NCBI RefSeq assembly: GCF_045679555.1
Contig: NC_092092.1
Location: 12,903,690 to 12,967,689, forward strand
Source: Salvelinus alpinus
Lineage: Eukaryota > Chordata > Actinopteri > Salmoniformes > Salmonidae
DNA length: 64,000 nucleotides
Reading direction: 5' to 3'
Both the position numbers and the translations under genes were made by a program. Shown here one piece after another: positions 44,391 through 55,563 of this stretch (its first letter is position 1; each line of letters opens with the position of its first letter). The notes below the pieces were generated by a model that saw only the letters and a list, made by a program, of their open reading frames with translations, ran no database searches and had not been told where the DNA came from.

Positions 44391-46620
44391 ATTTTATTTG
44401 TCACATGCGCCGACTACAAAAAGTGTAGACCTTACCGTGAAATGCTTACTTACAAGCCCTTAACTAACAATGCAGTTCAATAAATAGTTAAGAAAATATT
44501 TACTAAATAAACTAAAGTAACTCAAGAAAATGTCATAACAAGGCTATATACAAGTGGTGCCGGTACCGATTCAATGTGCGACGGTACAGGTAAGGCGAGG
44601 TAATTTGTACAAGTAGGTAAGGGTAAACTGACTCTGCATAGATAATAAACAGTGAGTAGCAGTATGTAAGGGTAACTGACTCTGCATAGATAATAAACAG
44701 TGAGTAGCAGTAGGTAAGGGTAAACTGACTCTGCATAGATAATAAACAGTGAGTAGCAGCAGTGTAAAAACTGTAAATAGTCTGGGTGACCATTTGATTA
44801 ATTGTACAGCAGTATTATGGCTAGGGGGTAGAAGCTGTTAAGGCGCCTTCTGGTCCTAGACTTGACGCTCCGGGTACCGCATGCTGTGCGGTAGCAGAGA
44901 GAACAGTTAGACTTGGGTGACTGGACTCTTTGACCTTTTTGGGGGGGCTCTTCCTCTGACACCGCCTAGTATATAGGTCCTGGATGTCAGGAAGCTTGGC
45001 CCTAGTGATGTACTGGGCCGTACGCACTACCCTCTGTAGCGCTTTACGGTCAGATGCTGAGCAGTTGCCATACCAGGCGGTGATGCAACCGGTCAGGATG
45101 CTATTGATGGGGCAGTTGTAGAACTCCTTGAGGATCTGGGGACCCATGCCAAATCCAAGTCTCCTGAGAGGGAAAAAGTGTTGTCGTGCCCTCTTAACTG
45201 TCTTGGTGTGTTTGGACCATAATTGTTTGTTGGTGATGTGGACACCAAGGAACTTCAAACTCTCGACCCACTCCACCCCGTCGATGTTAATGGGGGCCTG
45301 TTCGGCCCTCATTTTCCTATAGTCCAGGATCATCTCCTTTGTCTTGCTCACATTGAGGGAGAGGTTGATGTCCTGGCACCACACTGCCAGGTCTCTGACC
45401 TCCTCCCTATAGGCTGTCTCATCATTGTCGGTGATCAGGCCTACCACTGTTGTGTTATCAGAAAACTTAAGGATGGCGTTGGAGTCGTGCTTGGTCAGGC
45501 AGTCATGGGTGAACAGGGAGTTCAGGAGGGGACTAAGTATGCACCCCTGAGGGGCCCCATTGTTGAGGATCAGCGTGGCAGATGTGTTGTTGCCTACCCT
45601 TACCACCTGGGGGCGTCCCATTAGGAAGTCCAGGATGCAGTTGCAGAGGGACATGTTTAGTCCCAGGGTCCTTAGCTTAGTGATGAGCTTTGTGGGCATC
45701 ATGGTGTTGAACACAGCTGTAATCAATTAACAGCATTCTCACATACTGTAGGTGTTCCTTTTGTCCTGGTGGGAATGGGCAGTGTGGAGTGCGATTGAGA
45801 TTGCGTCATCTGTTGGGGCGGTATGTGAATTGGAGTGGGTCTAGGGTTTCCGGCATGATGGTGTTGATGTGACCCATGACCAGCCATTCAAAGTACTTCA
45901 TGGCTACTGATGTGAGTGCTACGGGGCGGTAATCGTTTAGTCAGGTTACCTTCGTTTTCTTGGGCACAAGGACTTTGGTGGTCTGCTTAAAACATTTAGT
46001 TATTACAGACTTGGTCAGGGAGAGATTGAAAATGTCAGTGAAGACACTTGCCAGTTGGTTCGCACATGCTTTGAGTACACGTCCTGGTAATCCATCTGGC
46101 CCGCGGCTTTGTGAATGTTGACCAGTTTTTAAAGTTCTTGCTCACATCGGCTAAGGAGAGCGTGATCACAGTCTTCCAGAACAGCTGGTGCTCTCATGCA
46201 TGGTTCGCTGTTGCTTGCCTCGACGCGAGCATAAAATACATTTAGCTTGTCTGGTAGGCTTGTGTCACTGGGCAGCTTGCAGCTGGGTTTCCCTTTTGTA
46301 GTCCGTAATATCTTTTGAGCCCTGCCACATCCGACGAGCGTCAGAGCCGGTGTAGTACGATTCAGTCCTAGTCCTGTATTTACGCTTTGCCTGTTTGATG
46401 GTTCGTCTGAGGGTATAGCGGGATTTCTTCTAAGCGTCCGGATTAGTGTCCCGCTCCTTGAAAGCAGCAGCTCTAGCCTTTTAGCTCGGTGTGGATGCTG
46501 CCTGTAATCCATGGCTTCTGGTTGGGAAATGTACGTGCGGTCACTATGTGGACGTCATCGATGCATTTATTGATGAAGCTGGTGACTGAGGTGGTATACT
46601 CCTCAATGCCTCACATTGGT
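44391..46620 (-). mobile_element. LINE family B copy, 5'-truncated
   Basis: The 3' end is cggcgcatgtgacaaataaaattt-like at 44391 on the minus strand, followed upstream by a 3' UTR holding a 47-bp tandem triplication (about 44625-44758, gggtaaactgactctgcata). The RT part is 45726-44821 and earlier coding relics run to about 46512 (LPSDTSLPDKLNVFYARVEA). It is the best preserved copy of the family in the window. Confidence 0.85.
44821..45726 (-). pseudogene. LINE family B reverse transcriptase fragment, 301 codons open
   Basis: RT motifs are visible: [12 protein letters not shown] (residues 57-68), and the palm box as FSDN (88-91) instead of the catalytic FADD, so the second Asp is lost. Then come [20 protein letters not shown], the [12 protein letters not shown] motif and [13 protein letters not shown]. 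The C-terminal part ([20 protein letters not shown]) is as in CR1/L2/jockey-type LINEs. The N-terminal RT and endonuclease are out of frame upstream. The tail after about residue 265 shifts frame relative to the copy at 4879. Confidence 0.85.
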
Positions 46621-47266
46621 GCCCACACCAGGTTTATGGCTCTATACCACACACCATTTTTGTGTTTTTCTGTACACCGTTATGGCTCTTCTGTACATAG
46701 CAGAAGTCTATCACCTCAACAAGCGACGTAAAGGGAAACTGGGATGCCTTTCATTGTGTGGAACTGTGGTTGTGTGAATTCACCCAGAACTTACCTTGGA
46801 TGGACATAGGGCAAACTGAATGCCTGTCTGCGCTGCTAGGAGGGGCTACTGACTCTACACAGCCTTGGGATTGGTCTCTATGTCTGTCAGTCAGGACTGT
46901 AGCAAATTTCAGCAACAAAAATTGTCACCATAAGCCTACAGTGTCTGAAATGTAAACGACTAGAACTACAACAAGGACAATGTTTCTGCAATGAAACACA
47001 CAACACAGTCACAGCATCTCACTTTAGAACAGGAAAACACTGCTTGCTGGCAATCTGAATTCCATACTCCATCTGACGCCTGTTCAGGTCAGGAGGGTGC
47101 TTACTGAACATGATGATAGAATAACGACAGGTATGATTGTTATTCAAGTAGAATGAAAAGTATGCAGTTAAATGAGCTGTTACTTGTACTTTAATCTATG
47201 TCTTAATGCATGTGTGGGAACCTGTCAGGCCACAATGTTCTCTTTTGTCTTGAAATATCTTTATGT
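46621..47266. other. Intergenic stretch, nothing recognised
   Basis: Short open frames at 46489-46731 and 46758-46955 show no recognisable similarity or splice context. Confidence 0.45.
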
Positions 47267-47437
47267 CAGGGCTGTTTAATATCGGTCCTGGAGGGCCGAA
47301 ACACATACAAATGTTTTTCTTCTACCTGGTAGTTAATTGCACTCACCTGGTGTCCCAGGTCTGAATGAGTCCCTTTATAAGAAGGAGAGGATGAAAACCA
47401 GACGTGTTTCGGCCTGGACCGACATTGAACAGCGCTG
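47267..47437. mobile_element. Small hAT-type MITE, 171 bp
   Basis: The ends are cagggctgtttaatatcggt and accgacattgaacagcgctg, inverted with few mismatches; inner ggccgaaacac and gtgtttcggcc also pair. Flanks ctttatgt (47259-47266) and cttcatga (47438-47445) agree at 6 of 8 positions, as for a degraded 8-bp hAT target duplication. Confidence 0.75.
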
Positions 47438-48334
47438 CTTCATGATAACACTGGCAGGCTGCTTCTCAGGTTAGCACTCGCCCCCCAGTCTTGGTCTTGA
47501 ATCGGTCTCACTTTAGGTCTCGAACAAAACATTGCCCGCAGATGTATTGTTTTGAAAACGTGGAAGTGTCCCAAAACATGATTCATTTATTATTCACTAA
47601 ATAGTGGTTCTCACCTACAACATTAAGCTCGATTTTCATAATGGAATTGCACTATTTAAAGAATCAAGCATTTCATTTTTCAGCTATTGATCAAATAGGC
47701 ATCACTCTGGTGAACTAGTCCTATACTGAGACGTATCTACAATATGTGAATAATGACCTATTGATATGTTTGTATTGTAGGTAAAACACACATTTCACAT
47801 TTGCCTTAACAGGGTGTGTTGGAATAATTGTCTAAATAAGGGAACTGTTCATTTGAGGAGGATCAAAATGAACTTCTTCCTCCCCTCTGCCATCCTCTTC
47901 TTCCTTTCCCTCCTCTCCTATCTCCACCTCTTCTACCCTCATCCGTTCTCTCGTCCTCCCTCTGTAACCCCTCCCATCCTCTTCCTTAATTCCTCCTCCT
48001 CTTCCTCTCCTACCTCTCCATTTGTTCTGAGGGTGTATCCAGAAGCATGACATCCTAATGAGGCGAACACACACACACATACTATCCTCTGAGGCACATG
48101 CTGTGGTGCTGACGGGATTCAACTCAAATGACTCCAGTAGTTTTCCACTCTAACAGCCTCTCCAAGGATGTCATTTGTAAGGAGAGAGTAGGTTCAACAC
48201 TATGATTTTGACAGGCATGAGTCCTTAGTTGCTACATCATTGATTATTGAAGAATATAACTTGTAAATTACTCATGTGCTTAGTTTAACTTGCATAACCA
48301 TCAGAACCCAATATACACTTGTTTTAGTCTGTTT
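47438..48334. other. Intergenic stretch with a C/T-rich tract
   Basis: A ~140-base C/T-rich tract lies at 47874-48010 (cttcttcctcccctctgcc and similar). The open frame across it is a composition artefact. Nothing else recognised. Confidence 0.45.
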
Positions 48335-49038
48335 AACCTCTACAGGATCAGTGTACCCCCGTGGGACGGTTGAGCTAACGTAGGCTAATGTGATTAGCAT
48401 TAAGTAACAAGAACTTGTCAGTTCTTGTAAGTAACAAGAACATTTCCCAGGACATAGACATATCTGATATTGTCAGAAAGCTTACATTCTTGTTAATCAA
48501 ACTGCACTGTCCAATTTACAGTAGCTATTACAGTGAAAGAATACCATGCTATTGTTTGAGGAGAGTGCACAGTTATGAACTGTAAAAATGTAACTGAAAT
48601 GAACTGTAAAAATGTATTAATTCATAAAAATGTATTAATAAACCAGTTAGGCACATTTGGGCAGTCTTGATACAACATTTTGAACAGAAATGCAATGGTT
48701 CATTGGATCAGTCTAAAACTGTGCTCATAAACTGCTGCCATCTAGTGGCCAAAATCGAAATTGTGCCTGGGATGGAATAATACATTATGGCCTTTCTCTT
48801 CCATTTCAAAGATGATGGTACAATTTTTTTATTTTTTTTATTTGAATGATCTTTTACCAGATCTAATGTGTTATTCTCCTCCATTCATTTCACCTTTCCA
48901 CAAACATCAAAGTGTTTGCTTTCAAATGGTATCAAGAATATGCATATCCTTGCTTCAGGTCCTGAGCTACAGGCAGTTAGATTTGGGTATGTCATTTTAG
49001 GCGAAAATTTAAAAAAAGGGGCGGATCCTTAAGAGGTT
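48335..49038. mobile_element. Non-autonomous TIR element, ~700 bp
   Basis: The left end is aacctctacaggatcag and the right end is ggatccttaagaggtt, inverted. Internal sequence (ctgccatctagtggccaaaa, atatgcatatccttgcttca, gtatgtcattttaggcgaaa) is what I remember as a very abundant salmonid repeat. No transposase. Confidence 0.7.
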
Positions 49039-51301
49039 CGTACATTTAAACAAACACTGTATAGTCTCAAAACATGGCTAAAATTATACATTTGATGTTC
49101 AGTCCTTGAATCCATAGCTCTGTCTTTGAATTTGAGAGTGGTTACATTTCTCCAGACCCTCCCTTAGCTTTGTAGCGAAACGGGTGGGGAGTATGCTTTG
49201 TTATTGCTCCAATGAAAGATTCTAGCTTTAACGGAACGAATAGAGGGAAATGGTCAAAGTGAACTCTTGTATACTTCTAAAAACCAACATATAACAAATG
49301 CAACATTTCTGTCACATATCCTTCCCTTTGTCAAGACATGAGGGAAGGATATGGTTGATCTGATAGCTGGCTGTTTATTCTCTATGGTGTGAATAGCATT
49401 ACATGTGTGTCTTACAGTATATCTCTGTTAGGGGACAAGTGACACTTTATAGGCTAGGGACACTTTATTAACCATTAATTACACACCTATGTTACTTGTC
49501 ATTATTAGTCATAGGACGGTTGGTATCTGTATTCTGTGGGGTTGAATTGTATTCTACTAGAATTGATCATGGCTATAGTGTGATGAAACCCGAATGAATC
49601 CATTGTACATTAACAGTTTACTATGAATGAGTAAATATATGGTTTTGTCGGTGGATAACTAGAGCCTTTACTAAAGACAATGGAATGATTAGATACACAG
49701 AGGCTTTGGGAAGCAGACGTGTCTGTAATGAGACCATTATTATCAAGATATACTCCGTTATTCCCCAGAGGGTAGAATGACATGGAGATCAATGCTATAT
49801 GGTAAAGACTTATCCCAAAGGGATTCATGCTAATAACAAAGACAAAGAGATTGACAGGAGACGTCTTACTGCTGACATTCTGGCTGCTAATTTGACAATA
49901 AAAAGTACCTTCTAATAAATCTGTACCTTTGTTGAGATCTCTTTGTTCGATAGGCAACACAGACTAGAGAAAATAGTTATGTTAAAAATAATCATTTAAT
50001 AAATTTTACATTTTGATTTGATAGAAAGATTGTTTCTTACAACGATAAAGGTTTATCCACATATCTATTCTTCCAAATCAAAATAAAGGAGAGTTCTCTT
50101 TCACTGGGTATCCTGAATATTTCCCTGTAGAGAGACAAAGAGCTGCCTATACCACAAAGTGAATGTCAACAGAAATAAATACAAATTCTGCCAATAATGT
50201 GAATTCTGCTGTCGTTGGAACCCATTTGATCCTGCAGTTTGCTGTCTTTAACACGGTCCTCTCAAAGCTAAGGGGATGAACAGATGTGGGCGCAATTTTC
50301 CGCCACATACAGAACTAACGCTCTTTTGAGTAATTTTTGGGGTCCCCCAAAAAATCTGATTGTCAAAAGGTTGTGAGGTGGGGGCCCCAACCCAAGAGCT
50401 GCTGCTGTTGAGAAGCTCAAACACTGTAAATGATCCACCCACAAGCCACCATAATAAGACCAGACTGATTTAGACAGATAGAAATACGATGTATTGTCTG
50501 CAAAGGTTTGTCTCTTGCAGATAATTTTGCAAAGAAAATCTTTGGAAATTTGTACCACAACTGAGATTTTCTAACAGAGAAGTCCTTGAATAAATGAAGT
50601 CAATCGATGCGAGGCATTTGGAACATCATGTACGTATAAGTCTGCCATGTCTGGTACGTCGGACTCATTTTAGCTTGTGTTATACATGCAGAGCCTAGTA
50701 TGGAGGCCTACAGGCAGATATGTTTTGTTTGTATGGCATTTTAGGTGCATTAGTTAAACCTTCATATATATCTCCCTGTTGTTGTGTCTTTAAAGCATAC
50801 CCTTCATTAGGGTTTCCGTCCTATATTATCTCTCCAGACATCCTCATTCATGGTGAGACAGTAATGAGTCAGCCTTGGTTGTCATGACATTCATCTGAAG
50901 TTTCTGAATGGATTCTTTTCACTACACCAGGCAGTAAGATACTTAAGTATTTGAGAGTGTCAATGGGACTCTATGGCAACAAGAAATAAATCAAAATGGA
51001 AGATAAACGGCTCATATATTTTGCCCACTGTGGTGTACTTGAGGTTTCCTGTCAGATAGTCTATAAAAATAACCATAAACAAAATAATCATACTCATCAT
51101 GACAAACAACATTTTTCACAACAGAGAATTCTACAGGTTCTGTAGACTAAAGAGATTGACATAAACCCGGTGGCAGTTGAAGACAGCCCTGTTGTTATAA
51201 CCGTTTAATAGTAAGCTAACAGGTCTGTCTTGTGGACTGCTGCAGGTTGGATCTCCTTTCCTTCCCCTCCCCCTCTTCATACTACTCTACTCCAGGACTG
51301 T
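49039..51301. other. Intergenic stretch, no gene recognised
   Basis: About 2.3 kb, AT-rich. Minus-strand frames of 116 and 96 codons (49610-49960, 50268-50558) have no recognisable motif, splice context or repeat origin and are treated as chance. Confidence 0.45.
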
Positions 51302-51880
51302 ATCTCAATAGTCAATATTGGTCTCCTCTCCTTCATTTCAATAGTCTATAGTGGTCTCCTCTCCTTGTCTCCTCTCCTGCATCTCAATAGTTTATAGTGG
51401 CCTCCTCTCCTCATCTCCTCTCCTTCATTTCAATAGTCTATAGTGGTTTCCTCTCCTCATCTCCTCTCCTTCATTTTAATAGTCTATAGTGGTCTCCTCT
51501 CCTCATCTCCTCTCCTTCATTTCAATAGTCTATAGTGGTCTCCTCTCCTCATCTCCTCTCCTTCATTTCAATAGTCTATAGTGGTCTCCTCTCCTCATCT
51601 CCTCTCCTTCATTTTAATAGTCTATAGTGGTCTCCTCTCCTCATCTCCTCTCCTTCATTTCAATAGTCTATAGTGGTCTCCTCTCCTCATCTCCTCTCCT
51701 TCATTTCAATAGTCTATAGTGGTCTCCTCTCCTCATCTCCTCTCCTTCATTTCAATAGTCTATAGTGGTCTCCTCTCCTCATCTCCTCTCCTTCATTTCA
51801 ATAGTCTATAGTGGTCTCCTCTCCTCATCTCCTCTCCTTCATTTCAATAGTCTATAGTGGTCTCCTCGTCTCCTCTCCAA
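51302..51880. repeat. 46-bp pyrimidine-rich minisatellite, about 12 copies
   Basis: The unit reads tctcctctccttcatttcaa, tagtctatagtggtctcctc, tcctca. The first copies are more diverged (tgtctcc, gcatctcaatagttt) and the central ones nearly identical. Located between morn4 and ankrd2. Confidence 0.92.
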
Positions 51881-52111
51881 TTTCACTAACACTGTAAATA
51901 CAGTGTAGAAGAGAGCAATATGGTGGAGACCTAATTGGAAATAGTTTTGATCTGTGCCAGTGCTGTTCTTTCATGTCAGAGCAGATGTGCAGAGCAGATG
52001 TGGTTCAGGAGAATAGAAGACGACATATAAGACTGTTGATAGTATCAAGTATCATAGTTTTAGTGTGCGTTTTGTAAAGTTGATGTTTACTAATTGAGAA
52101 CTATACAGGTC

Positions 52112-52523
52112 GAAAAATCCCTGTAAGCGGTATCATTACATGCAAGACTAAGGGAAAATCTATCTCATCACCTGTTCATGTGAGAAAGCCTACGTAGGAC
52201 AAACAAAAATACAATTAAAACAGAGCATAGTTGGACACCGCAGCTCAATCAGGTGTGAGAACATTGACTATCCAGTAGCAGCTCACTTTGTTGAAGCTAA
52301 CCATCCAATCTCCTCCCTCAAATACACAGGCATTGAGCATGTTGCTCTACCAAGGAGAGGAGGTAACATTACTATGACAAAGGGAGGCTTACTGGATATC
52401 CTACTGAAATCTGCTGTTTATTTTATTTGGAATAAGCTTAATGTGTGGATGTCAGCAGTACACTACATGGCAAATTATATACAGAAATATGCAGTTGATT
52501 ATAGGTTTTCTAAGCTAATATAA
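52112..52523 (+). pseudogene. Penelope-like element relic: GIY-YIG endonuclease domain
   Basis: An open frame without ATG from 52152 to 52523 (123 codons) contains YLITCSCEKAYVGQTKIQLK, GHRSSIRCENIDYPVAAHF, EANHPISSLKYTGIEHV and LPRRGGN. This matches the C-terminal GIY-YIG nuclease of Penelope-like retroelements (pattern Y.I.CPCG..YVGQT, then HRSSIR). Upstream, 52112-52151 continues the similarity (RKIPVSGIITCKTKG) in another frame, so a 1-base indel has occurred. The reverse transcriptase is absent. GIY-YIG Penelope elements are widespread in fish. Confidence 0.75.
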
Positions 52524-52679
52524 ATAACATTGGCATACACATACATTATCTGTTATTTAAAACCAACACGCTTGGATGCACTTTTTCTGTACATAATCCA
52601 TACACAACATACTGTCACTATGGCAACAATGTCCCCCGATGGCTCAGAAGTCAAAGTTTAACCAGTTTAATTTCTTTTT

Positions 52680-52880
52680 TATTTCTTTTTTTTACCTTTA
52701 TTTAACTTGGCAGGAACATATTCTGTAAAGTGAGGATTACTACTAATATTAATAGCTTTATCTTTCAGGTGCTTTTCAGACATTGCACTCAAATCAATAC
52801 CGTTGTAGTGATTTAGGGAGAACCTATGGAGTGGGGCTTGAACCAGCAACCCTACAGTTATCCAGACCTCTTGGCAAAGG
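52680..52880 (-). mobile_element. Diverged tRNA-derived SINE
   Basis: On the minus strand: gtagggttgctggttcaagc (B-box-like GGTTCAAGC), then a body ending ctgccaagttaaataaaggt followed by A-rich sequence. The tail matches the other SINEs here (19680 and 32515). The head is diverged and the A box unclear. Confidence 0.6.
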
Positions 52881-54214
52881 TACAGTGAACTCACATTCAC
52901 AGGGCTTATACTATTGTTACTACTGCTTTAAGTCCTTCCACTATTCAGAGATACACGTCAATGTAACCAAACCAACAGACATTCTGACAGGTCTATCCTA
53001 TCCCTGAGCTAGAGATCGTTTTCCCTCAGCCAGGACTGTACCTATGATGACAACAGGAAAATATTTCCACTGGACCCACGGAAGTATGTCCACACATTTG
53101 TAACCCAATCCTGGGGTTTAACTAAGGAAAAACAGCCCCCCCAACCATCCCATCCACCCCTGGGGTACCACAGAGACAATAGAGCCAGTGTTAACTAAAC
53201 ATTGTCTGTGACTCTAGCCTCTGTAAAATTAACCGTTTTTCAGTGACCTTTAAACGTGGAACAACTGCTGCTGACAGTTGATGTTTTAATTACTGTAATA
53301 ATGGAGGATAAACCAGACACAGTTTCAAATGAAAACCCAGTGCTGATATAAAGCTATGATGATGCAATCAACACATGGGCCTACTGCATGGGTAGCATTT
53401 TACATCTGCTCAGAAAATACTGCTCAGAAAGACTTTTAACAACAAGAACAAAAATGCACTTTGACATACATTTGTACATCATTTGTTGATTTAATATCCC
53501 CATGGATGGTGTAATGTTGGAGAGCAAAGCCAGCAGTGAATGTACTGTGAATCTTGGATTCTCATATGGATTATCTGCAATTTACATTGACTCTATGGTG
53601 ACTAGCCTATATGGCAAGATAGTGTCCCCACTAGGCACAGACTTCAATTCAACGTCGATTCTAATGCAAGAACACAGCTTTTCAGGGGTTTTAAAGCTCT
53701 TCAGAAGAGAATCGCCAATGAGCTGCTTTTTTAAAGTCCTGTCACCAGCACCACACTGCTCAGCTGAAAGGAGTTTTCTAAAAATGTATTTTCAGCAAAA
53801 GCAGATGACATGAAAGCAGCAGTCTCATCCTCGCTGGTATAACGGCACACACACCTAATCTCTGACCTTCAGCCTGTTGTGTCCTAGAAAGACACACTGC
53901 AGATAACACATGAATCAAATACCATGTACATAAGGGGCATGAGTATACAGGAAATATATAACAAATACAGGAAAAGTGCTTGGTTTATGTTCCTGAGAGC
54001 CATGCAGACACACACTAGGAGAGTAGAGAATATATTATCAGGCCACTACTGTAACGGTACGATCCTGTTATATCAAATATACCCAGAAAACAAGATGATG
54101 AGAGTTTGCCATGACTGTAGGTCTGCGTTGAAATGACTTGATCAAATATGCGGTAGCCCACTGGGCACAAACATCACTTCATCGTCTAGTTTTGATTTAC
54201 ATTTGAGAGATACA
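52881..54214. other. Intergenic stretch, nothing recognised
   Basis: About 1.3 kb without a recognisable exon or repeat end. The open frame at 53502-53813 has no motif and lacks splice context. Confidence 0.45.
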
Positions 54215-54405
54215 CTCGTAGAAAAAAGGCTTACAAAAGGGTTCTTCGGCTGTCCCCATTGGAGAACCCTTTTTGGTTCCAGATTGAACTCTTTTGGGTT
54301 CCATATACAGCCCTCTGTGGAAAGGGTTCTACCTGGAACCAAATAGGGTATGTGGACAGCCAAAGAACCATTTTAGGTTCTAGATAGCACTATTTTTTCT
54401 AAGAG
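54215..54405. mobile_element. Palindromic MITE (GGGTTCT-rich)
   Basis: The ends ctcgtagaaaaaaggct and the reverse complement of ctattttttctaagag are inverted repeats. Internally, repeated direct and inverted copies of gaacc(c)tttttggttcca occur. It is a familiar teleost MITE with no coding capacity. Confidence 0.7.
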
Positions 54406-54492
54406 GACTCAAAAGCCTGCACACACTGTGCCTGTCCAGGATAGGAGTTGAAGTTAAGCCCTGTGCACCCAGTCAGGGGCTGAAATGGTGGT

Positions 54493-55463
54493 GTCTGGTT
54501 AGGTAGGTAACAGTGGGATGTGGAGGTTTAGGGCTGAAGGCTGATTTGGTGGTCTGGTTAGGTAGGTAACAGTGGGGTGTGGAGGTTTAGGGCTGAAGGC
54601 TGATTTGGTGGTCTGGTTAGGTAGGTAACAGTGGGATGTGGAGGTTTAGGGCTGAAGGCTGATTTGGTGGTCTGGTTAGGTAGGTAACAATAGGATGTGG
54701 AGGTTTAGGGCTGAAGGCTGATTTGGTGGTCTGGTTAGGTAGGTAACAGTGAGGTGTGGAGGTTTAGGGCTGAAGGCTGATTTGGTGGTCTGGTTAGGTA
54801 GGTAACAGTGGGATGTGGAGGTTTAGGGCTGAAGGCTGATTTGGTGGTCTGGTTAGGTAGGTAACAATAGGATGTGGAGGTTTAGGGCTGAAGGCTGATT
54901 TGGTGGTCTGGTTAGGTAGGTAACAGTGGGATGTGGAGGTTTAGGGCTGAAGGCTGATTTGGTGGTCTGGTTAGGTAGGTAACAGTGGGGTGTGGAGGTT
55001 TAGGGCTGAAGGCTGATTTGGTGGTCTCTGGTTAGGTAGGTAACAGTGGGATGTGGAGGTTTAGGGCTGAAGGCTGATTTGGTGGTCTCTGGTTAGGTAG
55101 GTAACAGTGGGGTGTGGAGGTTTAGGGCTGAAGGCTGATTTGGTGGTCTGGTTAGGTAGGTAACAGTGGGGTGTGGAGGTTTAGGGCTGAAGGCTGATTT
55201 GGTGGTCTGGTTAGGTAGGTAACAGTGGGATGTGGAGGTTTAGGGCTGAAGGCTGATTTGGTGGTCTGGTTAGGTAGGTAACAATAGGATGTGGAGGTTT
55301 AGGGCTGAAGGCTGATTTGGTGGTCTGGTTAGGTAGGTAACAGTGGGGTGTGGAGGTTTAGGGCTGAAGGCTGATTTGGTGGTCTGGTTAGGTAGGTAAC
55401 AGTGGGATGTGGAGGTTTAGGGCTGAAGGCTGATTTGGTGGTCTGGTTAGGTAGGTAACAGTG
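54493..55463. repeat. 59-61-bp minisatellite, about 16 copies, reaching into ankrd2
   Basis: The unit reads ggtctggttaggtaggtaac, agtgggatgtggaggtttag, ggctgaaggctgatttggt. Variants are gggAtg/gggGtg, acaAtAgg, and ggtctCTgg (+2 bp). The last unit overlaps the final ankrd2 exon: the predicted stop codon (55447-55449, minus strand) lies in the array's ggttagg. Confidence 0.93.
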
Positions 55464-55563
55464 GGGGTACCAGACCCACCTCCCTCAGCTGGTCCAGTTT
55501 CTCCAGAGTCTCCTTGGTGTCAAACTGCCACTCCTTCACCTGCTCCACTGCTGTAAATCCCTC
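55447..55563 (-). CDS. ankrd2: ankrd2 last coding exon
   Basis: Acceptor tttcag before 55563. It reads [20 protein letters not shown], then [18 protein letters not shown] and stop. The final five or so residues and the stop are encoded by minisatellite sequence. A possible donor (gggag|gtgggt) occurs after REV, so a further exon to the left cannot be excluded, but none was recognised in the array. Confidence 0.7.
   Translation of the reverse strand, partial: EGFTAVEQVKEWQFDTKETLEKLDQLREVGLVPPLLPT

Noticed and set aside
49610..49960. 116-codon minus-strand open frame
   Set aside because: No recognisable domain, no splice context, AT-rich surroundings; consistent with chance.
54493..55463. 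TTAGG-containing repeats as interstitial telomere
   Set aside because: The unit is 59-61 bp with only one ggttaggtagg per unit; there is no TTAGGG tandem.
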